Assembly: GCA_027334785.1 (NCBI GenBank)
Contig: DAHWQF010000014.1
Span: forward strand, 1 to 16,161
Direction of reading: 5' to 3'
DNA length: 16,161 nucleotides
Source: Acidimicrobiaceae bacterium
GTDB taxonomy: Bacteria; Actinomycetota; Acidimicrobiia; Acidimicrobiales; Palsa-688
Below, piece by piece: positions 1 through 7,041 of this stretch. Position numbers and translations under genes: made by a program. Below the pieces are notes generated by a model. The model was not told the origin of the DNA, did not search any database, and saw only the letters and a program-made list of their open reading frames with translations. The first letter of the stretch is position 1; each line of letters starts with the position of its first letter.

Positions 1-2
1 TC

Positions 3-287
3 GAAGGCTCTACGCACGTTACGCCCGAGGAACGCCAGGGCCTTTCCGAGCTGCTTTCCTGGGGCCTGGTGGACGCGTTTAGGGGCGTGTGGCCCGATGA
101 AAAGCTGTACTCCTACTGGGACTACCGGGCCGGTGATTTCCACGAGCACCGTGGCATGCGCATCGACCTCGTCCTGGTCAGCCGCTCACTCGCCGGCAAG
201 CTGCAGTGGGCATTAGTGGACCGCAATGCCCGCAAGGGCAAGTTCCCCTCTGACCACGCGCCTGTGCTCGTGGACATCGACCTCTAG
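3..287 (+). CDS. xth: Exodeoxyribonuclease III, C-terminal part (5' end outside window)
   Basis: The reading frame is open from the first complete codon of the window and encodes the last 94 residues of an endonuclease/exonuclease/phosphatase-fold AP endonuclease. Visible family marks are the DAFR segment, YSYWDYR, the RIDLVLVSRSL motif carrying the metal/DNA-binding Asp, and the C-terminal SDHAPV with the catalytic Asp-His pair. Xth removes 3' blocking groups and cuts at abasic sites in base-excision repair in the cytoplasm. An internal ATG at base 69 is not the start, because homology clearly continues upstream of it. The stop codon overlaps that of the convergent minus-strand gene within a CTAG. 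The family is clear; whether this is the XthA or ExoA subtype cannot be told from the fragment. Confidence 0.9.
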   Translation, partial: EGSTHVTPEERQGLSELLSWGLVDAFRGVWPDEKLYSYWDYRAGDFHEHRGMRIDLVLVSRSLAGKLQWALVDRNARKGKFPSDHAPVLVDIDL

Positions 288-757
288 GAGCCGCGCAGGC
301 GGGCACGGGCGAGGCGTGAGCCTACCGGCCCAGCGCCAGTGCCGACCGAGGCGGTCAGAAAGCGGCGCGGGACCCCGGGCACTAGCGCGGGGCCGTCGCT
401 CTCCCAGGCCCACGGCAAAGGGAGAGCCGCCGAGCCACTGCCAGCGAGGGGGCGTGGCCGTCGGGGCGATGACGCCCCACTGCTCCCTCCCCTGCCCCGG
501 TACACGATCAACCCGGAAAGAGGGTCAGGCACGGCATCGAGCGCTGCCTGCGTCCCGGGGAGGGACTTCCATGCCTCCCAAGACGCCGCATCCTTGAACT
601 CGACCTCGAGCACCACGCCCCAGCTGTGGTAGTGCCAGCTCCAGTCCTTCGCCCCAGCCAAGAGCGCGGACTCGACCAGTGCGTCCCCGTGGGCACCTGC
701 CCACAGGCCCGCTGAGGTGGAACCGTCGAAGACCTCGATCGAGTACCAATCCGACAC
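284..757 (-). CDS. Conserved hypothetical protein
   Basis: A 157-residue protein starting at a GTG (757-755), 11 bases after the stop of the upstream helicase gene and on the same strand, so very probably co-transcribed. The N-terminal 95 residues look like a compact globular domain rich in Trp and aromatics (WYSIEVFDG, SWHYHSWGVVLEVEF, WEAWKSLPG, GLIVYRGRGG). From memory, similar short proteins occur in actinobacteria, but I know of no assigned function. Residues from about 95 on are Pro/Gly/Ser/Arg-rich low complexity, probably a disordered tail or a drifted extension. No Shine-Dalgarno sequence is visible. The last base of the gene overlaps the xth stop in the shared CTAG. Function unknown; being in a helicase operon hints at DNA metabolism but proves nothing. 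Confidence 0.7.
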   Translation of the reverse strand: MSDWYSIEVFDGSTSAGLWAGAHGDALVESALLAGAKDWSWHYHSWGVVLEVEFKDAASWEAWKSLPGTQAALDAVPDPLSGLIVYRGRGGSSGASSPRRPRPLAGSGSAALPLPWAWESDGPALVPGVPRRFLTASVGTGAGPVGSRLARARLRGS

Positions 758-768
758 GATTGCGGATC

Positions 769-2766
769 TTACTGCGCCCCGCTCCGAGCCAGCAGGCTGG
801 GTTCGCGCCCTCGGGGCTCCCGCCCGTCGCCCGCCATTGCCTCAGAAACGACCGCGAGGATTTGTGGCCCAAAGCGCGCCACCTTGACTGGCCCGAGCCC
901 TGGGACGGCCAAGAGCTCCTCGGTGCTCTTGGGCTTGCTCCGCGCCAAAGCCAGGAGCGTGGAGTCGTGGAGCAGCACGTGAGGCGGCACCCCGGACGCC
1001 CGGGCGAGCCGCCCGCGCCATTGGCGCAGCTCGTCGGCCACTGCAGCGGAAGCCTCGGGACTGGAAGCCTCGGGACTGGAAGCCCCGGGACTGGAAGCCC
1101 CGGGCGCGGGCGCCAAACGCCCGCGCGCCATGGCGAGGAAGCCGGCGAAGGAGCGGTCTCGGCCAGACGGGGCCAGCGAGATGGCCTCAGCCGGACTTGC
1201 CACGTCGTCGCCGGCGCGCGTCCCGGAGCAGTGGGGGGCGAGGACGGCGAGCCACGGGCTCGGGTTACGCCTGAGCACGGCCCCGCTGGCCGCTCGCCTC
1301 TCGTTGGACCAGGAGCAGTGCAGCCGTCTTTCAGCCCGCGTGAGGGCCACGTAGAGGAGCCGGCGCTCCTCGGCCAGCGAGCCCGGGCTGGACGCGTATG
1401 CGATCGGCACGAACCCGGTCTCGAGGCCGCACACCCACACCGCTTGCCACTGCAGGCCTTTAGCCCGGTGGAAGCTGCACAGCGTCACCGTATTGGCCCA
1501 GCCCAGATTGCCCCAACCCAGCCCAGGGTCATCTTCGTGGGGCTCGCCCTCAACGTTTGCCCGGCCGGCGCCCTGGGGCCTGCCATCGGGGGCGTCGGGT
1601 GCGGCGTCTTCGGCCGGGGCCCGGGCGCGGCAGGGGACGCCCGCCTTCACCAAGGCCTCCATCACGGTGACGAGCTGGGCATTGGTACGCGCGAGGACGG
1701 CCATGTCGGCCCAACCGAGCCCCTGGGACGCCGCCTCGCGGATCTCTGCCGCGATCCCTGCCGCCTCGGCGAGCTCGTTCGCGAAGCAGCGCAGGGTCGG
1801 TAGGGGGCCATCCGGACGGCTTGAGCGGACGGGGCCGGCGGATTGGCGTCCGAGCACCGCAGTGGCGGCTGCCACCACTTGGGGGCTCGAGCGATGGTTG
1901 TCATCGAGCCTCACAACTTCTGCGTCGGGGAAGCGCAGGGGGAACTCGGTGAGGAACCGGGCATCCGCACCGTTCCACCCGTAGATCGCCTGGTTGGGGT
2001 CACCGACTACGAACAGGTCGTCGTTGCCTGCGAGCAGGCCGAGCAGGACCCGGCACTGAAGCGGGTTGACGTCTTGGACCTCGTCGACGAACACGTGCGC
2101 CCACCTCCAGCGCTGGGCGGCGGCAAACCGGCTGTCGGAGCTGAGCGCGTCGGCGTAGCGGGCGAGCAAGTCTTCGAAGTCGACCAGGCGCCGGCGGCGC
2201 TTTTCGTCCTCGTAACGGGCGTACAGGGCGGCAACGGCCTCGGCCTCGGCCGGCAGCTCCCGGTTGGCCTCATGGGCGGAGGCGGCCAGCTCGCCGGGCG
2301 GGACGAGGCGCGCTTTGGCCCACTCGACCGCGGCGGCCAGGTCGGAGGTGGCCACGCCCTCGAGGCCCCCACGTCCGCTGGCCAGCTCTCCCACTAGACG
2401 CGCCTTGCTCTGGAGCAGCGCCGGCTGCGGCGTGCGCCGGTCGGCCCACCAGCGCCTGAGCTGGTGCCACGCCAGCGAATGGAACGTCCCGGCGTTGACC
2501 CCTTCCGCCAGGCCCAAGCCGGCCAGGCGCTCGGCCAACTCGCCAGCCGCTTTCTTTGTAAAAGTGAGGGCCAAGGTGTGCTCGGGCTTGGCCGAGCCGG
2601 TGAGCGCCCGGTAGGCGATGCGCCGAGTGAGCACCCGGGTCTTGCCGGAGCCCGCCGACGCGAGCACGCACACTGTGGACGACATCGTTTCCACCGCCCG
2701 CCGCTGCAGCGGGGTGAGACCTGCGAGCAGCTCAGCCGTGGCTGTGCCGCCGGTACCGACAAGCAT
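769..2766 (-). CDS. uvrD2: UvrD2-like superfamily 1A DNA helicase with C-terminal HRDC domain
   Basis: A 665-residue ATP-dependent 3'-5' DNA helicase, probably acting in DNA repair. Motifs in order: Q-motif LTPLQRRAVE (17-26), Walker A GSGKT (39-43), Ia TLALTFTKKAA (64-74), Ib GTFHSLAW (93-100), motif II DEVQD (228-232), III GDPNQAIYGWNGA (255-267), IV with NHRSSP (290-295), V SFHRAKGLQW (431-440), VI RRLLYVALTRAERRL (468-482). An HRDC domain follows at about 576-645, as in mycobacterial UvrD2. Two oddities: only about 45 low-complexity residues (380-425) lie where the 2B subdomain should be, and no four-cysteine cluster is seen between motif VI and HRDC, where only two Cys occur. A Ser/Pro pentapeptide repeat (about 554-573) links the ATPase to HRDC. 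The ATG start is preceded by a possible leaderless promoter. The downstream hypothetical gene is 11 bases away. Confidence 0.9.
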   Translation of the reverse strand: MLVGTGGTATAELLAGLTPLQRRAVETMSSTVCVLASAGSGKTRVLTRRIAYRALTGSAKPEHTLALTFTKKAAGELAERLAGLGLAEGVNAGTFHSLAWHQLRRWWADRRTPQPALLQSKARLVGELASGRGGLEGVATSDLAAAVEWAKARLVPPGELAASAHEANRELPAEAEAVAALYARYEDEKRRRRLVDFEDLLARYADALSSDSRFAAAQRWRWAHVFVDEVQDVNPLQCRVLLGLLAGNDDLFVVGDPNQAIYGWNGADARFLTEFPLRFPDAEVVRLDDNHRSSPQVVAAATAVLGRQSAGPVRSSRPDGPLPTLRCFANELAEAAGIAAEIREAASQGLGWADMAVLARTNAQLVTVMEALVKAGVPCRARAPAEDAAPDAPDGRPQGAGRANVEGEPHEDDPGLGWGNLGWANTVTLCSFHRAKGLQWQAVWVCGLETGFVPIAYASSPGSLAEERRLLYVALTRAERRLHCSWSNERRAASGAVLRRNPSPWLAVLAPHCSGTRAGDDVASPAEAISLAPSGRDRSFAGFLAMARGRLAPAPGASSPGASSPEASSPEASAAVADELRQWRGRLARASGVPPHVLLHDSTLLALARSKPKSTEELLAVPGLGPVKVARFGPQILAVVSEAMAGDGREPRGREPSLLARSGAQ
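1048..1107. repeat. In-frame 15-bp minisatellite, 4 units, in the helicase gene
   Basis: Four tandem 15-base units, GGAAGCCTCGGGACT on the plus strand with small changes (T to C in units 3 and 4, the last three bases changed in unit 4). On the coding (minus) strand they encode ASSPG/ASSPE-type pentapeptides in the linker between the helicase core and the HRDC domain. The unit is a multiple of three, so changes in copy number would lengthen or shorten the linker without breaking the frame. Confidence 0.9.
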
Positions 2767-2772
2767 GTAATT

Positions 2773-2778
2773 ACACTA
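2773..2778 (-). promoter_or_regulatory. Possible -10 element for leaderless transcription of the helicase gene
   Basis: On the minus strand, TAGTGT (fits TANNNT) lies six bases upstream of the ATG at 2766, the spacing expected if transcription begins at or next to the start codon. No Shine-Dalgarno sequence precedes the ATG. No convincing -35 hexamer is visible. This is pattern-based inference only. Confidence 0.3.
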
Positions 2779-2849
2779 GCGGGGGGGTGGGACAGCGTAG
2801 GTGGACAGGTGCGCCGGCGGGGCCAGCTGGCTAGCCTGGGGCTCCGCTC

Positions 2850-3635
2850 ATGGCCCTTAGCAGCTTCGCCGGTGGCCGCCTCTGGGGCGCACGTCAGGGG
2901 ACAGGCCGCCCTTGGGTGCTGGCGCTCCCGGGTTGGGGGAGGGACCACAACGACTTTGCCTCGGCGTTGGCCGGCCTCGACGCCGTGGCTTTGGACCTGC
3001 CTGGCTTTGGTGCTGTGCCCGAACCGCCCGCGCCGTGGTCCACCGCCGAGTACGCCGAGGTGGTGGTGGCAGTGCTGGACGACCTCTGCGAGCGGGCGGT
3101 CGTGGTGGGCCACTCGTTCGGGGGGCGGGTGGCCGTGCGCCTGGCCTCTGACCCACGGGTGGCTGCCCTCGTCCTCACCGGGGCACCCCTGGCACCTCCA
3201 CCGGGTCGGGCACTACCGCGGCCGCCGCTCGCCTACCGGGCCGGGCGTATGCTCCATCGCGCCGGCCTGGTCGGCAGCGACCGCATGGAACGCCTGCGGC
3301 AAAAGTACGGCTCGGACGATTACCGCTGTGCCAGGGAGGTCATGCGCGGAGTCCTGGTGAAGGCGGTCAAGGAGACCTCGGAGGGGGCCTATATGCCTGC
3401 GCTGCGGGCTTTCGTCGAGGCGGGGGGCGCGCTCGAGCTGGTGTGGGGGGAACACGACCGGGTGGCATCGCTCGCTGGGGTTACGGCGGGTCTCCAGGGC
3501 CTGGCCGGTGGGGCAGTCGGGCCACTGGCTCGTGCGGCCCGAGCACCTGCTCTCGTCCCAACTGGCGCAGGCGCTCCGCGACGCAGTTTTGCGCCAAAGG
3601 GTCCCGACCGCCTGAGCCATGCCGCCACCGCTTGA
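2850..3635 (+). CDS. Alpha/beta hydrolase, apparently frameshifted near its 3' end
   Basis: First gene of the plus-strand operon. As sequenced the frame gives 261 residues. It shows the oxyanion region LPGWGRDHNDF (26-36), the nucleophile elbow GHSFGG with Ser89, and the acid loop WGEHD with Asp203. Beyond about residue 210 the frame becomes low-complexity and lacks a catalytic His. The +1 frame from base 3481 instead reads VGQSGHWLVRPEHLL and then an amphipathic helix with ALRDAV, a classic hydrolase C-terminus with the His, and stops at 3615, three bases before the next ATG. Dropping one G from the GGGG at 3477-3480 joins the two into a 254-residue enzyme with Ser89, Asp203 and His225. So there is either a real frameshift or a sequencing error. 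Substrate unknown; the general cytoplasmic hydrolase fold is secure. Confidence 0.85.
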   Translation: MALSSFAGGRLWGARQGTGRPWVLALPGWGRDHNDFASALAGLDAVALDLPGFGAVPEPPAPWSTAEYAEVVVAVLDDLCERAVVVGHSFGGRVAVRLASDPRVAALVLTGAPLAPPPGRALPRPPLAYRAGRMLHRAGLVGSDRMERLRQKYGSDDYRCAREVMRGVLVKAVKETSEGAYMPALRAFVEAGGALELVWGEHDRVASLAGVTAGLQGLAGGAVGPLARAARAPALVPTGAGAPRRSFAPKGPDRLSHAATA

Positions 3636-5160
3636 CCCCGTCGCTCTGGCCCTCGCCGCCGCCTCCTTGGGCCCGGGCTACTTGCGTTGGCTCCGAGTGG
3701 CCCAGCGCGAGCACTACCTCCCCGGCATGACGCTGCGGTTCGCCCGCAGGTGGTGGGGTTCGTCGGCCGCCAACGCCGCCATCTTTACGGCCGGTGCCGG
3801 CGGCGCCCTGGCCTCGCTCGCGTACCCGCCGGCGGCTCTCGCTGCGGCCGCGGCGGCGGCAGCGGGACCTCTTGGCCTTTCGGTGCGGGGCAAGACGTCC
3901 CCCCTCGCCTGGACTGGGAGGCTGAAGCGCCTGGCGGTCGCGTGCAGTGTTGCGACCGGGCTGGTCGTGGGTGCCGCAGCCGCTGCCGGGTGGACCGGTG
4001 CGGTGAGCGCGGCCGCTCTGTGCACGATGGGCGCCCCCGTCATCGTGGACGCCGCGTTGTGGCTCACCAGGCCCCTGGAGAAGCGCCTGCTGGCGCCCTT
4101 TGTCGAAAGTGCGCGCCGGCGCCTGGGTGCGGTCTCCCCGAGAGTGGTCGCAGTTACGGGATCGTTCGGCAAGACCTCCACCAAGGGCTACATAGCTCAC
4201 TTGCTGGCCGGGAGCTTCTCGGTCCTCGCCACACCGGCGAGCTTCAACAACGCCGCCGGCTTGGCGCGGGCCGTCAACGAGCACCTCGCCCCCGGGACGG
4301 AGGTGTTCGTGGCGGAGATGGGCACCTACGGCGCCGGGGAGATAGGGGGCATGTGCGACTGGGTAACGCCGGAGGTAGCCGTCATAACTGCCATCGGGCC
4401 GGTCCACTTGGAACGGATGGGCAGCCTGGAAAAGATCGCCGAAGCCAAGGCCGAGATCCTGAAGAAGGCTCGTTTCGCCGTGCTCGCTGTCGACTACCCC
4501 TTACTGGCTGGCCTGGCTACCAAGGCGGAGGCGCAAGGCAAGACCGTGTGGCGGTGCTCCTCGGAGGGGCCAGCCGACGTGACGGCGATACCTGAGGGTG
4601 GAAAGCTCCGCGTCCGCGTGGAGAAGGCGGGGCTCGACCTCTTGGTCGACGTCGCGGCAGAGGTTTCTCCGGGCAACGTCGCTTGTGCCGTGGCGGCCGC
4701 TCTTTGCCTCGGTGCGCCGCCCGAGGTGGTCGCCTCGAGGCTGGACAGCCTCCCCGGTACGCCCCACCGGCGCAGCCCAGAAATGAGCCCTCGGGGGGTC
4801 GAGGTCATCGACGACACCTACAACTCGAACCCGGCCGGCGCCTGGGCCGCGCTCAGGTTGTTGGCCCAGGTAGGCGGCGAGGGCGCACGACGTGTGGTCG
4901 TGACCCCCGGTATGGTCGAGCTCGGCCGCCTCCAGCGAGATGAGAACGCTCGGTTCGCGGCACAGGCCGGTTCGGTAGCCTCCGAGCTCGTGGTCGTCGG
5001 CCGCACCAATGCCAAAGCGCTCGCCGCCGGCGCTCGCGCCGCCGGGCTCCCCCTGAAGCGGGTGCGCGACCGGCGCGAGGCCGTGGCCTGGGTGTCGGAG
5101 TCCCTCGGCCCGGGCGATGCCGTGCTCTACGAGAACGACCTACCCGACCACTACCCTTGA
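3619..5160 (+). CDS. Membrane-anchored MurF-like Mur ligase
   Basis: A 513-residue ATP-dependent amide ligase of the Mur family. The P-loop GSFGKTST is at 181-188, then ATPASFNNAAGL (204-215), VAEMG (231-235) and the MurF-like stretch VITAIGPVHLERMGSLEKI (255-273). DDTYNSNPAG (398-407) is the MurF-type C-domain motif; the protein ends LYENDLPDHYP. Canonical MurF joins D-Ala-D-Ala to UDP-MurNAc-tripeptide in the cytoplasm. Here the usual N-terminal UDP-sugar-binding domain with its DSR motif is absent. Residues 1-150 instead hold Ala-rich hydrophobic segments (about 52-84 and 105-148) that look like two to four membrane helices. The start is 3 bases after the restored hydrolase stop; a Ddl-like gene begins 4 bases after the end. 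A MurF role is possible, but a PgsB/CapB-like or lipid-linked substrate is an alternative. Confidence 0.8.
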   Translation: MPPPLDPVALALAAASLGPGYLRWLRVAQREHYLPGMTLRFARRWWGSSAANAAIFTAGAGGALASLAYPPAALAAAAAAAAGPLGLSVRGKTSPLAWTGRLKRLAVACSVATGLVVGAAAAAGWTGAVSAAALCTMGAPVIVDAALWLTRPLEKRLLAPFVESARRRLGAVSPRVVAVTGSFGKTSTKGYIAHLLAGSFSVLATPASFNNAAGLARAVNEHLAPGTEVFVAEMGTYGAGEIGGMCDWVTPEVAVITAIGPVHLERMGSLEKIAEAKAEILKKARFAVLAVDYPLLAGLATKAEAQGKTVWRCSSEGPADVTAIPEGGKLRVRVEKAGLDLLVDVAAEVSPGNVACAVAAALCLGAPPEVVASRLDSLPGTPHRRSPEMSPRGVEVIDDTYNSNPAGAWAALRLLAQVGGEGARRVVVTPGMVELGRLQRDENARFAAQAGSVASELVVVGRTNAKALAAGARAAGLPLKRVRDRREAVAWVSESLGPGDAVLYENDLPDHYP

Positions 5161-5164
5161 CCGG

Positions 5165-6325
5165 GTGAGCCAGTCAACCACAGCCGGCACGGTCGGGGTT
5201 GTGTTCGGGGGCCCGTCGCCAGAGCACGACGTGAGCATTTTGACCGGGCTCCAGGCGGCTCGGGCGTTGCAGAGCACGGCGGGGCCCGGCCGGGTCGAAG
5301 CCATCTACTGGACCAAGGCTGGGGGCTTCGTTTCCGTCGATGCCAGCCTCGAGGCGGCGGCTTTCCTCGACGGCCCCCCCAAGGGCTCCCGGGAGCTGCG
5401 CTTCGTGGCCCAACCGGGCGGGGGGTTCTTCTTCCCGAGAGGCGGGGTGCTCTCGGGCGAACGCCGGCTTGAGCTGAGCGCGGTGGTCAACTGCTGCCAC
5501 GGGGGCCCGGGCGAGGACGGGACCGTGCAAGCTGCCCTCGACATGGCCGAGATCGCCTACACCGGCCCGACGGCGGCTTCGGCCGCGCTCGGGATGGACA
5601 AGCTGGCCTTCGCCGGGCTCGTGCAGGCGGCAGGCCTCCCGGCCCTGCCCCGCCGGCTGGTGCTCCCCGGCTCGGAGGCGCCTGCTTGGGAGGGGTTCGC
5701 TGGCCCCTACATCGTGAAGCCTCGGTTCGGAGGCTCGTCGATCGGCATCGAGGTCATCGACGCGTGGGCTGACGTGGTGCGTTACGTGGGCCTGGGTGGC
5801 CCCCACGCTGCGCGCGGCATGGTGGCAGAGCCTTACCAGGACGGCGCTTCCGACGTGGAGGTGGCCATGCGTTCCTACCCCCGGTTCGAGTTGTCTGCGT
5901 TCGCTCGTGCGCTGCGCCGGGACGGGTCGAGCCCGATCCTTTCTTACAAGGACAAGTACCTCGGGGGTGAGGGCATGGTGAGTGCCCCCCGCGAGCTCCC
6001 GGCGCAGCTGCCGGAGGGCTTGCAAAAAGAACTAGCCGAAGCGGCTTTGAGCGTGGCCGGGTTGTCGGCCTTGAGGGGTGTCTGGAGGCTCGACTTCCTG
6101 GTGAGCTCGTCGGGCGAGAGCTGGTGGGTAAACGAGGTCAACACCATCCCGGGGAGCCTCGCCAAGTACTTGTGGGTGGGCGGAGCAGAAAAGCCCTTCC
6201 CGAGGCTGCTCGCGGACATGGTCGAAGAGGCAAGGGCGCGCCCGAGCGCCCGTTGGGGCGCGGCCGGGGCTGATGGCACCGCCCTTCGTTCGGCCGCGGC
6301 CATCGCCAGCAAACTGGCTCAATGA
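5165..6325 (+). CDS. ddl: D-alanine--D-alanine ligase-like ATP-grasp protein (divergent)
   Basis: A 386-residue ATP-grasp ligase. Matches to Ddl: GGPSPEHDVS (15-24, with the Glu equivalent to E. coli DdlB Glu15), CHGGPGEDGTVQ (111-122), ALGMDK (141-146), IVKPRFGGSSIGI (183-195), the omega-loop-like SYKDKYLGGEG (260-270), and the metal-binding RLDF...NEVNTIPG (308-330). Ddl joins two D-Ala residues for peptidoglycan. Unusual here: after NTIPG the chain reads SLAKYLW, so the Ser that contacts the second D-Ala carboxylate (Ser281 in DdlB) aligns with Tyr335, and HGGPGEDG replaces the common HGxxGEDG variants. I chose GTG 5165, four bases after the preceding stop; an upstream ATG at 5117 would overlap that gene by 44 bases and adds no homology. 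Specificity could be D-Ala-D-Ala or another dipeptide. Confidence 0.8.
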   Translation: MSQSTTAGTVGVVFGGPSPEHDVSILTGLQAARALQSTAGPGRVEAIYWTKAGGFVSVDASLEAAAFLDGPPKGSRELRFVAQPGGGFFFPRGGVLSGERRLELSAVVNCCHGGPGEDGTVQAALDMAEIAYTGPTAASAALGMDKLAFAGLVQAAGLPALPRRLVLPGSEAPAWEGFAGPYIVKPRFGGSSIGIEVIDAWADVVRYVGLGGPHAARGMVAEPYQDGASDVEVAMRSYPRFELSAFARALRRDGSSPILSYKDKYLGGEGMVSAPRELPAQLPEGLQKELAEAALSVAGLSALRGVWRLDFLVSSSGESWWVNEVNTIPGSLAKYLWVGGAEKPFPRLLADMVEEARARPSARWGAAGADGTALRSAAAIASKLAQ

Positions 6326-6337
6326 CGGTGGTTGGCG

Positions 6338-7036
6338 ATGGGCTTCCCGGCGAAATTGCTCAACCCAGGCGAAGAAGTGGCGCTCGACCTGCGGCCGCAC
6401 TGGAAGTTCCTGAGCGCGCCGGTGTGCAGCGTGGTGGCCATGGCTGTGGGCTCGCTGGCCGCGCTCATCGAGGGCGTACCTCGCTTGGCGGACCTCGCCC
6501 TGGCAGCGGCGTTGGTGTTCTGCCTGTTGTGGCTCGCGGGGCGCTGGCTGCGGTGGGCCTCCTTGAGCTTCGTCGTCACCACCCAGAGGTTGGTGGTGCG
6601 AAAGGGGGTCCTGCGCCGGACGGCGCGGGAGATCCTCCTCGACCGGCTGACCGACATCTCCTCCAGCCAGACGCTCCTCGACCGGCTCCTCAGGTGCGGT
6701 GACGTCCTCGTCGAGTCCCCCGGGCGCGACAGCCCCGAGGTGTTCAAAGACCTGCCCCGGCCGGCGGCGGTCCGCAACTTGATCTGCCAGCTCGTGGTCC
6801 AGTCCCGCGCCACCGGCGTCAGCGCCGGCGGGGGCACGGTCCCAGACTGGCCAGAGGACCAGGGCCCCGGGCGGGGATGGGGGGCCCGCCCCAGGGAGGA
6901 GCCTGGGCTTCGGGCCCCGGGCGGGCCAGAAGACATAGCCGGCCAGCTCGCCCGGCTCGGCGAGCTGCGCCGGCGCGGCGTCATCAGCCGGCGGGAGTTT
7001 GCCACCAAGAAGGCCGAACTGCTTTCGCGGATGTAG
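6338..7036 (+). CDS. PH-domain (bPH2-type) membrane protein with C-terminal SHOCT domain
   Basis: A 232-residue protein. Two hydrophobic helices (about 24-44 and 51-72) precede a bacterial PH domain of the DUF304/YdbS type (about 75-150: FVVTTQRLVVRKGVLRR, EILLDRLTDI, GDVLVESPGRDSPEVF). A Pro/Gly-rich linker (about 160-197) leads to a SHOCT helix pair (about 199-232: AGQLARLGELRRRGVISRRE). Such proteins sit in the inner membrane with the PH domain in the cytoplasm; a precise role is not known. ATG 6338 is the favoured start, 12 bases after the ddl-like stop. A TTG two codons upstream (6332) is also possible. It sits between a cell-wall-type ligase pair and thiL, with thiL starting five bases after it, so all are probably co-transcribed. 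Confidence 0.85.
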   Translation: MGFPAKLLNPGEEVALDLRPHWKFLSAPVCSVVAMAVGSLAALIEGVPRLADLALAAALVFCLLWLAGRWLRWASLSFVVTTQRLVVRKGVLRRTAREILLDRLTDISSSQTLLDRLLRCGDVLVESPGRDSPEVFKDLPRPAAVRNLICQLVVQSRATGVSAGGGTVPDWPEDQGPGRGWGARPREEPGLRAPGGPEDIAGQLARLGELRRRGVISRREFATKKAELLSRM

Positions 7037-7041
7037 CCGCG

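Noticed and set aside
679..1803. Long plus-strand ORF (374 codons) antisense to the helicase gene
   Set aside because: It is Arg/Gly/Pro-rich with no domain and lies wholly opposite the well-supported helicase motifs; a typical shadow frame in GC-rich DNA.
3481..4407. Minus-strand ORF of 308 codons across the hydrolase end and the MurF-like gene
   Set aside because: No recognisable motif; the opposite strand has clear Mur ligase motifs.
5117..5164. ATG at 5117 as start of the ddl-like gene
   Set aside because: It overlaps the MurF-like gene by 44 bases and adds residues with no Ddl similarity; GTG 5165 is four bases after the stop.
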